The notes under the pieces were generated by a model that worked only from the letters and a program-made list of their open reading frames with translations, was not told the origin of the DNA and ran no database searches. Shown here in pieces: positions 26,047 through 33,700 of a stretch of DNA of 64,000 nucleotides (within the stretch, counting starts at the first letter, position 1; each line of letters starts with the position of its first letter). Location: contig CAZPWJ010000008.1 of assembly GCA_964590195.1 (NCBI GenBank), forward strand, positions 23,202 through 87,201. Reading direction: 5' to 3'. The DNA is from GCA-2731375 sp964590195. Lineage in GTDB: Bacteria; Pseudomonadota; Alphaproteobacteria; GCA-2731375. The translations under genes were made by a program, and so were the position numbers.

Positions 26047-26234
26047 ATGTCCCTAACAGGCGGCTAGGATCGAAAAAAGGTCTCAGAGCATTCTACCGTT
26101 AGTTTTTACGGCATTTGCATCGTTTTAACGAATTTCTCACGCCATGGAACCTGCGATTGCGGGAATTTTGACGCTGCGCTGACGGGGCTTCGCGATGATC
26201 AGCTCCATATTCTCATCAGAAAGGAATACAGAGG

Positions 26235-27095
26235 ATGAATGATTTGAGCCAGATTACCCCTCGGACAGCGGCAAACAGCGATACGGGCGCGGCGCGTTTC
26301 GTCGGCTCCATTCCGGAAGTCTATGACGCGCATCTGGGACCGCTGTTGTTCCAGTTTTCCGCCGCCGATCTTGCCAAGCGCATTGATAACGCCATGCCGG
26401 GGGCCGAAAAGGTTCTCGAGATTGCCTGCGGCACCGGCATCGCCACCGAGTATCTTTGGCGGACCCTTGGCGAGAGTACGGAAATCGTCGCCACGGACCT
26501 GAACGAGGCGATGCTGAATTACGCCGTTACAAAGCGCGGCGCCTTGAAGAATGTCAGCTATCGCCAGGCCGATGCCCAGGCCCTGCCGTTCGAGGATGGC
26601 AGCTTTGACGTGGTGGCCTGTCAGTTCGGCATCATGTTCATGCCGGACAAGGCATTGGCGTTGGCGGAAATGGCCCGCGTGCTGCGGCCCGGCGGCCTGT
26701 TGGCTTTCAACGTCTGGGATTCGCTCGAGGTAAACCGGGTCGCCGGTCTGGCGCGGCAGACCATCGCCGGGTTCTTCAAATCCGATCCGCCGGATTTCCT
26801 CACCGTGCCGTTCGGATTTTACGAGATCGAGCCAATTCGTAGCCTGGTCGAGGGTGCGGGATTTTCGTTCCCGGATTTCCATTTGGTGTCCGACACCATC
26901 GAGCGGCCCGATGCCATGGGTATCGCGCGCGGTTTTGTGGAAGGAAATCCCGGCATATTGCAAATAAGAGAGCGGGGAGAGGTGGATCCGGAAGCCATCG
27001 TCACGGCCCTGGCGGCGGAAATCGAGGCTCTGTATGGCCCGGCGCCATTGCAGGTGCCGCTGCGGGAAATCGTCTGCCTGGCACGCAAGCCCTAA
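26235..27095 (+). CDS. Class I SAM-dependent methyltransferase (UbiE-like)
   Basis: 286 residues with the SAM-binding motif I 'VLEIACGTGIATEYL', motif II 'ATDLNEAMLNYA' and 'FDVVACQFGIMFMPDKALALAEMARVLRPGG', the layout of UbiE/COQ5-like small-molecule methyltransferases. An N-terminal ~25-residue lead precedes the fold. The start ATG has GAGG upstream. Substrate is unknown. It is divergent from the SARP-type regulator across 188 bases. A large inverted repeat lies downstream. Confidence 0.88.
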   Translation: MNDLSQITPRTAANSDTGAARFVGSIPEVYDAHLGPLLFQFSAADLAKRIDNAMPGAEKVLEIACGTGIATEYLWRTLGESTEIVATDLNEAMLNYAVTKRGALKNVSYRQADAQALPFEDGSFDVVACQFGIMFMPDKALALAEMARVLRPGGLLAFNVWDSLEVNRVAGLARQTIAGFFKSDPPDFLTVPFGFYEIEPIRSLVEGAGFSFPDFHLVSDTIERPDAMGIARGFVEGNPGILQIRERGEVDPEAIVTALAAEIEALYGPAPLQVPLREIVCLARKP

Positions 27096-27133
27096 AAGGT
27101 CTCGTCCCTGGCTTGAATTATAACAATCTTCAC

Positions 27134-27171
27134 CGGCCCGCCACGGCTGCCGAGATTGCCGTGGCGGGCCG
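27134..27171. terminator. Perfect 14-bp inverted repeat, probable bidirectional terminator
   Basis: CGGCCCGCCACGGC (27134-27147) and GCCGTGGCGGGCCG (27158-27171) are exact complements separated by ten bases. It sits between two convergent genes (methyltransferase and the small membrane protein). Neither side carries a long T-run, so termination is inferred from position and stem strength. A second, weaker hairpin (CCATTACGG/CCGTAATTGG) follows at about 27173-27195. Confidence 0.6.
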
Positions 27172-27200
27172 CGCCATTACGGCCCCCGTAATTGGTTGTT

Positions 27201-27404
27201 CTAACTTTGCGCCTTGATGTAGGGCGCGTCATAGCCCTCGAATGCAGGGTCTGTCCCTTGGCTGAAATGAACTTCGCCGGGTGCGGCGGCGAATTCCGGA
27301 CGGGCCTCGTCCATGGGCACCATGGCCAAGGCGATTAAGGCAACCAGCCAAACGGCGACCCAGGTCAGGGCTGCTTTGGGTTCTGGGCGTTTAATTTCGA
27401 ACAT
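27201..27404 (-). CDS. Small single-pass membrane protein, unknown function
   Basis: 67 residues. A short basic N-terminus (MFEIKRPEPKAAL) is followed by one hydrophobic segment (TWVAVWLVALIALAMVP, about residues 14-30) and an acidic/polar tail rich in Pro and aromatic residues ('EFAAAPGEVHFSQGTDP', 'FEGYDAPYIKAQS'). A GAGGA-type Shine-Dalgarno lies before the ATG, and a strong inverted repeat follows the stop. Both support a real gene. Topology suggests the tail faces the periplasm. I do not recognise the family. A light-harvesting or oxidase accessory subunit was considered, but no family motif is present. Confidence 0.65.
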   Translation of the reverse strand: MFEIKRPEPKAALTWVAVWLVALIALAMVPMDEARPEFAAAPGEVHFSQGTDPAFEGYDAPYIKAQS

Positions 27405-27697
27405 GTCATCCTCGTGCCGCGCCTGTCGCGGCGATTTCTGAGTTGCCCGGACGGCGTCTTTGTCCGGTAAATGCCAACTGGTTTAAGAACAATGTGGGAT
27501 GAATATTCAAATACACAATATATCATTTCGATATAAAAGACATTTTTTTTACATTTATTTCATAATAAATTTAGCAGAAAAACGGGCTTCATGGGTTTAA
27601 GCCGTTGTTGAGGCCGCGCGGCTAGCCATGTCGTGACGCAAATTTGTTACCAATGCGGCCGGTTGGGGCCGTGCAGTAGTTCAATCCCGAAAATGGT
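27405..27697. other. AT-rich intergenic region upstream of the small membrane protein
   Basis: 293 bases, strikingly AT-rich between about 27480 and 27585 in an otherwise GC-rich window. No open frame with coding character was seen. It probably carries the leftward promoter of the 67-residue protein; no single -35/-10 pair is clearly best. It also holds the rmuC terminator. Confidence 0.5.
27577..27606 (-). terminator. Probable intrinsic terminator of rmuC
   Basis: Read leftward, AACGGCTT pairs with AAGCCCGTT (one bulged base) around a nine-base loop, and a run of T follows. It lies about 90 bases past the rmuC stop. Confidence 0.5.
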
Positions 27698-28900
27698 TTA
27701 ACCGTCTCGTTTTGGCAGATCGACGACCGTGGCGGTGTGATCATCCGGCCCCGCCGGCGCGGCAGCCGCCGCGGGATTCGCTGCGAGATTCGCTGCGAGA
27801 TTCGCTGCGAGATTCGGGGCATCGGCCTCGGAATCCGCCAACTGCACTTCCTCGATCTGTTCCGCCCGGCGGGTGATTTTTCTGGTGGAGGTGGCGATCT
27901 GCTCCAGATCCTTCTCTGCCTGGCCAAAATGCCGCTGCAGATTGTCAGCCCGTTCATCCAGGCGTTGGACGTCATCCAGCAGCTTTTGCACTTCCGCCTG
28001 GATGACGCCGGCCTGCTCCCGCATGCGGGCATCCTTCAGAACCGCGCGCACGGTGTTCAGGGTCGCCATCATGGTGGTGGGCGATACGATCCAGACGCGG
28101 GCCCGATAGGATTGCTCCACCGTGTCGGGAAAATTGGCGTGCAGTTCCGCATAGACCGCTTCCGAGGGCAGGAACATCAGGGCGCTGTCGGCGGTTTCAC
28201 CGGGCAGGATATAGCGCTCTTGAATATCCTTGATGTGTTTATTGAGGGCGGCGCGAAATGCCCGCTGTGCCGCCTTCGCCTGGCTCTCGTCGGCGGCCTG
28301 ACGCAGGGCATGATAGCTTTCCAGGGGGAATTTGGCATCAATGGCGATCGGCCCGGGGGGCTGGGGCAGTTGGATCAGGCAGTCGACCCGGCGCTGGTTC
28401 GACAACGTCGCCTGAAAGCCATAGGCCGACGGCGGCAGGATCGAGCTGACCAGGTCCTGCAACTGCACCTCGCCAAAGGCGCCGCGGGTTTGTTTGTTGT
28501 CGAGAATATCCTGCAGGCCGATTACCTGCCCGGCCAGGTCCGAAATATTTTTCTGTGCCTGATCAATGACATGCAGATGCTTGCCCAGTTCACCTAACGA
28601 GGCGGCGGTACGGGTCGCCGATTGCTCCAGGCTGTCGCCCATGCGTTTGGAGACGCCGTCCAGGCGTTCATGCAGGGTTCGCATCAGTTCCGCGCGCTCA
28701 TTGGCGGTTTGCTCCGACATCTGACTTAGCCGCCCGCCCAGATCGGCCTGGGCGGTGGCCAGGCTGGCGGTGGCCGCCGCCAGGGCGTCAAGGCGCCCGT
28801 CATCGCCACCCAATGTCTGCCGGCGGCGGAACAGAAGCAATAAGCAAGCCAGTATGAGAAGCAGAACTGATGCCCCAAGAGCGCCCATCAATAATTCCAT
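27698..28900 (-). CDS. rmuC: DNA recombination protein RmuC
   Basis: 400 residues. An N-terminal membrane anchor (MELLMGALGASVLLLILACL) is followed by a long coiled coil (about 35-130) and the RmuC nuclease-like domain, with 'QTRGAFGEVQLQDLV', 'VDCLIQLPQ', 'IDAKFPLESY' and 'EAVYAELHANFPD'. RmuC limits inversions between short inverted repeats; its biochemical role is not settled. The C-terminal tail contains NLAA repeats encoded by a 12-bp tandem repeat (27771-27818), absent from the core domain and probably unstructured. Confidence 0.93.
   Translation of the reverse strand: MELLMGALGASVLLLILACLLLLFRRRQTLGGDDGRLDALAAATASLATAQADLGGRLSQMSEQTANERAELMRTLHERLDGVSKRMGDSLEQSATRTAASLGELGKHLHVIDQAQKNISDLAGQVIGLQDILDNKQTRGAFGEVQLQDLVSSILPPSAYGFQATLSNQRRVDCLIQLPQPPGPIAIDAKFPLESYHALRQAADESQAKAAQRAFRAALNKHIKDIQERYILPGETADSALMFLPSEAVYAELHANFPDTVEQSYRARVWIVSPTTMMATLNTVRAVLKDARMREQAGVIQAEVQKLLDDVQRLDERADNLQRHFGQAEKDLEQIATSTRKITRRAEQIEEVQLADSEADAPNLAANLAANLAANPAAAAAPAGPDDHTATVVDLPKRDG
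27771..27818 (-). repeat. 12-bp tandem repeat in the rmuC 3' end
   Basis: Four consecutive 12-bp units (GCGAGATTCGCT-like on the plus strand; the first has one change and the last diverges at its end). They encode the tetrapeptide repeat A-N-L-A in RmuC. Because the unit is a multiple of three, copy-number change would keep the frame. Confidence 0.8.
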
Positions 28901-28997
28901 CGCGCCATCCTTATTGCGAAGCTTGACCCCGTATGGGCGGCATACTACCTAATGCCCAGAACCCTCGGAAATCATCAGAGTACACGGCAAACGAATC

Positions 28998-29516
28998 ATG
29001 GCTATTCTACCCATTATCACCACTCCGGACCGCCGTCTGAAAGTGAAATCCCAGCCCGTCGAAGCCGTTGATGACAAAATCCGGCGCATTCTCGACGATA
29101 TGCTGGAAACCATGTACCAGGCTCCCGGCATCGGCCTGTCGGCGGTGCAGGTTGGTATTCCCAAGTGTCTGATCACCGTGGATGTTTCGCCCGATGATGA
29201 AGACAATGCGCCGCTTTATCTGGTCAATCCGGAAATCGTGGCCTTTTCGGATGAGATGGAGAGCTATAACGAAGGCTGTCTCTCCCTGCCGGATCAGTTC
29301 GCCGATCTGGACCGGCCCGGCGAAGTCACGGTGGACTACCTGGATTATCATGGCCAGCCGCAACAGTTGCAGGCCGCCGGGCTTTTGTCGCGCTGTATCC
29401 AGCACGAAATGGATCATCTGAAAGGCCGTCTGTTCGTGGACCATTTGTCCGCCGTCAAACGCGGCATGATTTTACGCAAGCTGGAAAAGATCAGGCGTCA
29501 GAAAGTCTCGGCCTAG
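28998..29516 (+). CDS. def: Peptide deformylase
   Basis: 172 residues with the three deformylase motifs: 'GIGLSAVQVG' (44-53, with Ser in place of the usual Ala), 'EGCLS' (92-96, metal-binding Cys94) and 'QHEMDH' (135-140, His136/Glu137/His140). It removes the N-formyl group from nascent proteins. It lies three bases before fmt, so the enzymes that add and remove formyl groups are co-transcribed. Confidence 0.97.
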   Translation: MAILPIITTPDRRLKVKSQPVEAVDDKIRRILDDMLETMYQAPGIGLSAVQVGIPKCLITVDVSPDDEDNAPLYLVNPEIVAFSDEMESYNEGCLSLPDQFADLDRPGEVTVDYLDYHGQPQQLQAAGLLSRCIQHEMDHLKGRLFVDHLSAVKRGMILRKLEKIRRQKVSA

Positions 29517-29519
29517 ATT

Positions 29520-30452
29520 ATGACCGGCTTGCGTGTCGTTTTCATGGGTACGCCGGATTTCGCGGTGCCGACCCTTGGCGCCCTGCAGGCCGCCCCGGAT
29601 ATCGATGTGGTGGCGGTTTACACCCAGCCGCCGCGCCAGGCCGGGCGGGGCAAGCGGCTGCGGCATACGCCCGTGCATGATGCCGCTCTGAACAGCAACA
29701 TACCTGTCTTCACACCCAGCAGCCTGAAATCACCCGAGGCACAGGCCGAGTTCGCCGCCCTGGAGGCGGATGCGGCGGTGGTGGTGGCTTATGGCCTGAT
29801 CCTGCCGGGTGCCGTGCTGCGGGCACCGCGCCTGGGCTGTTTCAATCTGCACGGCTCGCTATTGCCGCGCTGGCGCGGGGCGGCGCCGATCCAGCGCGCG
29901 GTGATGGCGGGGGACAGCAAGACGGGGGTCTGTGTCATGGCCATGGACGAGGGCCTGGACACAGGTGCGGAAATTTCCCGCGTCGAGGTGCCCATCATTG
30001 CCGATACCACGGCGGGCGATTTGCATGATCAATTGGCTGTCTTGGGGGCGCCCTTGATGGTGGCGGCCCTGCGCGGCATTGCCGCGGGCGATCTGACACC
30101 ACGGCCGCAGCCGGAGGCCGGCATCACCTATGCCAAGAAAGTCGACAAGGCCGAGGCACGGATAGATTGGCGCCGGCCGAGCGCGGAGCTGGACTGCCTG
30201 ATCCGGGGCCTGTCGCCGTTTCCCGGTGCCTGGTGCGAATGGCAAGGCAATCGCATCAAGGTGCTATTGGCAGAGCCGGCGGCGGCGGCGCATGATGCCG
30301 CGCCTGGCACGGTGCTGGATGAAAACCTGCTGGTTGCTTGCGGCGCCGGCGCCCTGCGCTTGTTGCGGTTGCAGCGGTCGGGAAAGGGGGTGATGGCGGC
30401 GGCGGATTTTCTGCGCGGCAACCCATTGCAGTCCGGCGATATGCTTCTTTAG
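29520..30452 (+). CDS. fmt: Methionyl-tRNA formyltransferase
   Basis: 310 residues, the usual length. It starts 'LRVVFMGTPDFAVPTL' and carries the formyltransferase signature 'NLHGSLLPRWRGAAPIQ' with Asn109 and His111, plus Asp147 in 'GLDTGAEI'. The C-terminal OB-type domain is present. It formylates initiator Met-tRNA using 10-formyl-THF. It directly follows def. Confidence 0.97.
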   Translation: MTGLRVVFMGTPDFAVPTLGALQAAPDIDVVAVYTQPPRQAGRGKRLRHTPVHDAALNSNIPVFTPSSLKSPEAQAEFAALEADAAVVVAYGLILPGAVLRAPRLGCFNLHGSLLPRWRGAAPIQRAVMAGDSKTGVCVMAMDEGLDTGAEISRVEVPIIADTTAGDLHDQLAVLGAPLMVAALRGIAAGDLTPRPQPEAGITYAKKVDKAEARIDWRRPSAELDCLIRGLSPFPGAWCEWQGNRIKVLLAEPAAAAHDAAPGTVLDENLLVACGAGALRLLRLQRSGKGVMAAADFLRGNPLQSGDMLL

Positions 30453-30708
30453 ATTTCTGAAAATCTTCAGAGGCATTCCGGACGCTGGCGTAATATTCGA
30501 AAAAAGATGCAACGCTCGATTACAATAAATTCGTAACTATTTTAGTCATAATGTTTCACTGAGTTTTTGCATGCTTCGTTATAGAGCGGCATTTTCCGTT
30601 TGCTGCGGGATCTTCATTTTGGTTTGATTTAGAACCTGCCGGCTGAACCTGAACAATTCTTCGTCCCGGTCTTCTTTCCGGGCGGCGGTGATTTCAAGGA
30701 ATACGGCT
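30453..30708. other. Intergenic region before NAD-glutamate dehydrogenase
   Basis: 256 bases, AT-rich in its first half, with no coding frame that looks real. It contains a weak hairpin just after the fmt stop (AGATTTCTGAAAATCT) and a small CCCGG/CCGGG hairpin near 30665-30685. The promoter of the downstream gene must lie here, but no convincing -35/-10 pair could be singled out. Confidence 0.4.
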
Positions 30709-33700
30709 ATGATGGATAAGAGGGCACAGGAAGAGCGGGACAGCCGCCTGGAGGGCATGTCCCAATTGGTCGCCGAACGCTTCAAGCGAGGCGAGGCCGA
30801 CGAGATCAAGGCGTTTTTCGAGCAGTTTTATGCCCGTGTTCAGGCCGAGGATATCAACGGATCCTCGCCGGAAAACCTATATGGCGCCGCCTTATCCCTA
30901 TGGAAGTTCGCCGCCCAGCGCGGCACGGGCGAGGTCAAGCTGCGGGTCTACAATCCACGCATGGAAGAGCATGGCTGGAAATCGCCCCATACCATTGTTG
31001 AAATCATCACTGATGACATGCCGTTTCTGGTGGATTCCGTTGTCGGCAACCTGAATCATTGGGATGCCTGCGTTCATCTGGCGATCCACCCGGTCATCCG
31101 CGTGCGCCGGGATGAAAAAGGCGCGCGGCAGGAATTGTTGCCCCCGTTGGTCAACGGCAAGCCGGGTTTGAGCGAATCCGTGATGCATATCCAGATTGCT
31201 GAACAGAGCGATCAAGGAGCGTTGGATAAAATCGCCCACGATCTGCGCGGTGTTTTGGACGATGTTGGCATCGCGGTGGCGGACTGGCCCGCCATGTTGG
31301 GGCAGCTGGATGATGCCATCGCGCAGATGAACAGTTCCAAGTTTCCCCAAAGCCAGGATGAAGTCGATGAGTCCGGCGCCTTTCTGGCCTGGATGCGGGA
31401 CAATCATTTCACCCTGCTTGGCTGCCGTGATTACAGCCACAGCGGTAAGAAAGGTGATGACGATCTGACCATCGTGCCTGACAGCTCGCTTGGCATCTTT
31501 CGCGATGAAACCCGCCATGTGCTGACCCGGCAGGATGGTCTAGATCCGGGCGGCACGGGCGCGGCCACGATCGCGCAACGCTTCATCCGCCGGGAAGAAA
31601 TCCTGCTGGTTACCAAGACCGGCGTGCGCGGCACCGTGCACCGGCCGGTGCACATGGATTACATCGGCGTCAAACGCTATGACGGCAAGGGCAAGCTGAT
31701 TGGCGAGCGGCGCTTCGTTGGCCTGTTCACGGCGTCCGCCTTTAACCGCACGCCGCGCGATATACCCCTGCTGCGGCGCAAGCTGGCCCAGGCCATTGAA
31801 TTGGCCGGCGTGGATGCCGACTCGCACGACGGCAAGGCCCTGACCCATATCCTAGAAACCTATCCCAGAGATGAATTGTGGCAGATCGATGTGGAGACCC
31901 TGACCAGCATCGCCACCGGTATTCAGGCCCTGCAGGAGCGGCCCCGCTTTCGTATTTTCGCCCGGCGCGACCGCTTTGACCGCTATTTCACCGTTCTGGT
32001 CTATATGCCGCGCGAGCGCCTGAGCACGGAGCTGCGCGAACGCTTCGCTGATCTTTTGTGCGAGGCGGTCAATGGCCGGCTTTCCAACTATTATACCGAA
32101 GTCAGCCAAAGTCCCCTGGCGCGGGTGCATTTCATTATCGGCATCAACGAGGGCGGCGCGCCGGAGGAAATTGACTTCGGCGCCGTCGAGGCCCGCCTGA
32201 TTGCCGCGGCGCGGCAATGGCAGGATGATTTCTACGAGGCCCTGGTGGAGCATTGGGGCGAGGAGGGCGGCAATCGCCTGGCCGCGCGCTATGGCAAGGC
32301 CTTCCCAACCTCGTATACCGAGCGCTTCAATGCCGAGACCGCATTGCGCGACATCGAAGGCATCGAGGGCCTGGCGGACGGCACGGGCGTGGGTTTGAAT
32401 ATCTATCGCATGATCGAGGACGCCGAACATGTGGTGCGCTTCAAGATCTATCATCCCGGCCAGGCCCTGCCCCTGTCGGATTGTCTGCCGATGATGGAGA
32501 ACATGGGCCTCAGGGTGATTGGCGAAGAGCCGTTCCAGATTACCCTGGCGGACGAGGAAACCATTTGGATCCATAACTTCCTGCTGGAAGAACAGGATGG
32601 CACCGCGATCGATCTCGCGCTGCTGAAGTCGGGCTTTGAAGAGGCCTTTGCCAAGGTCTGGGCCGGCGAGGTCGAGGATGACGGCTTTAACCGCCTGGTT
32701 CTGAAGGCCGGCCTGGGCTGGCGCCAAGTCGTGGTCCTGCGTGCCCTGTGCAAATACCTGCGCCAGACCGGTATCGCCTACAGCCAGGACTATATGGAAG
32801 ATACCCTGGCGCGGAACCACGCCATCACCGCCACGATCGCGCGCCTGTTTCAGGCTCGCTTCGACCCGGAAGCCCCCGAATCCGAGGCCGGGAAAGAGGT
32901 CAAGAAGCTGGCCGGCGATATCACCAATGCCCTGGAAGCGGTGGAAAGCCTGGATGAGGACCGTATCCTGCGCCGTTTTCTGAACCTGGTGCAGGCCGCA
33001 CTGCGGACCAACTATTTCCAAGTGGCCGAGGACGGCGGGCCGAAGCCCTACCTGTCGATTAAATTCGACAGCGAGGCGGTGGACGAATTGCCGCTGCCGC
33101 GCCCGTTTAGGGAAATTTTCGTCTATTCGCCACAGGTCGAGGGGGTCCATTTGCGCGGCGGCAAGGTGGCCCGCGGCGGCTTGCGCTGGTCGGACCGGCG
33201 TGAGGATTTCCGCACCGAAGTGTTGGGCCTGATGAAGGCGCAGATGGTCAAGAACGCGGTCATCGTTCCGGTCGGCTCGAAAGGCGGCTTCGTGCCCAAG
33301 CGCCTGCCGCTTACGGGCGGGCGGGAAGCCCTGCAGGACGAAGCCATCGCCTGTTACAAGACTTTCATCAAGGGCCTGCTGGATTTGACCGACAATCTGC
33401 GCGGCCAGGATGTCATCCCGCCGCCCTTGGTCAAGCGTTACGACGACGACGATCCCTACCTGGTGGTCGCCGCCGACAAGGGCACCGCCACTTTCTCGGA
33501 CATCGCCAACGGCGTGGCCATCGACTATGGCTTCTGGCTGGGCGATGCCTTCGCCTCCGGCGGGGCCAAGGGCTATGACCATAAGGTCATGGGCATCACC
33601 GCCAAGGGCGCCTGGGAATCTGTAAAACGGCATTTCCGCGAGCTGGGCCGGGATATCCAGAACGAGGATTTCACCGTCGTCGGCTGTGGTGATATGTCCG

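Noticed and set aside
26047..26234. A third copy of the hairpin repeat starting at AGAGCATTCT near 26090
   Set aside because: It shares only the first few bases with the other copies and lacks the matching right arm and second hairpin.
27201..27404. Small protein as a light-harvesting alpha/beta polypeptide
   Set aside because: It has one membrane helix but lacks the conserved His and flanking pattern of antenna polypeptides, and no photosynthesis genes are nearby.
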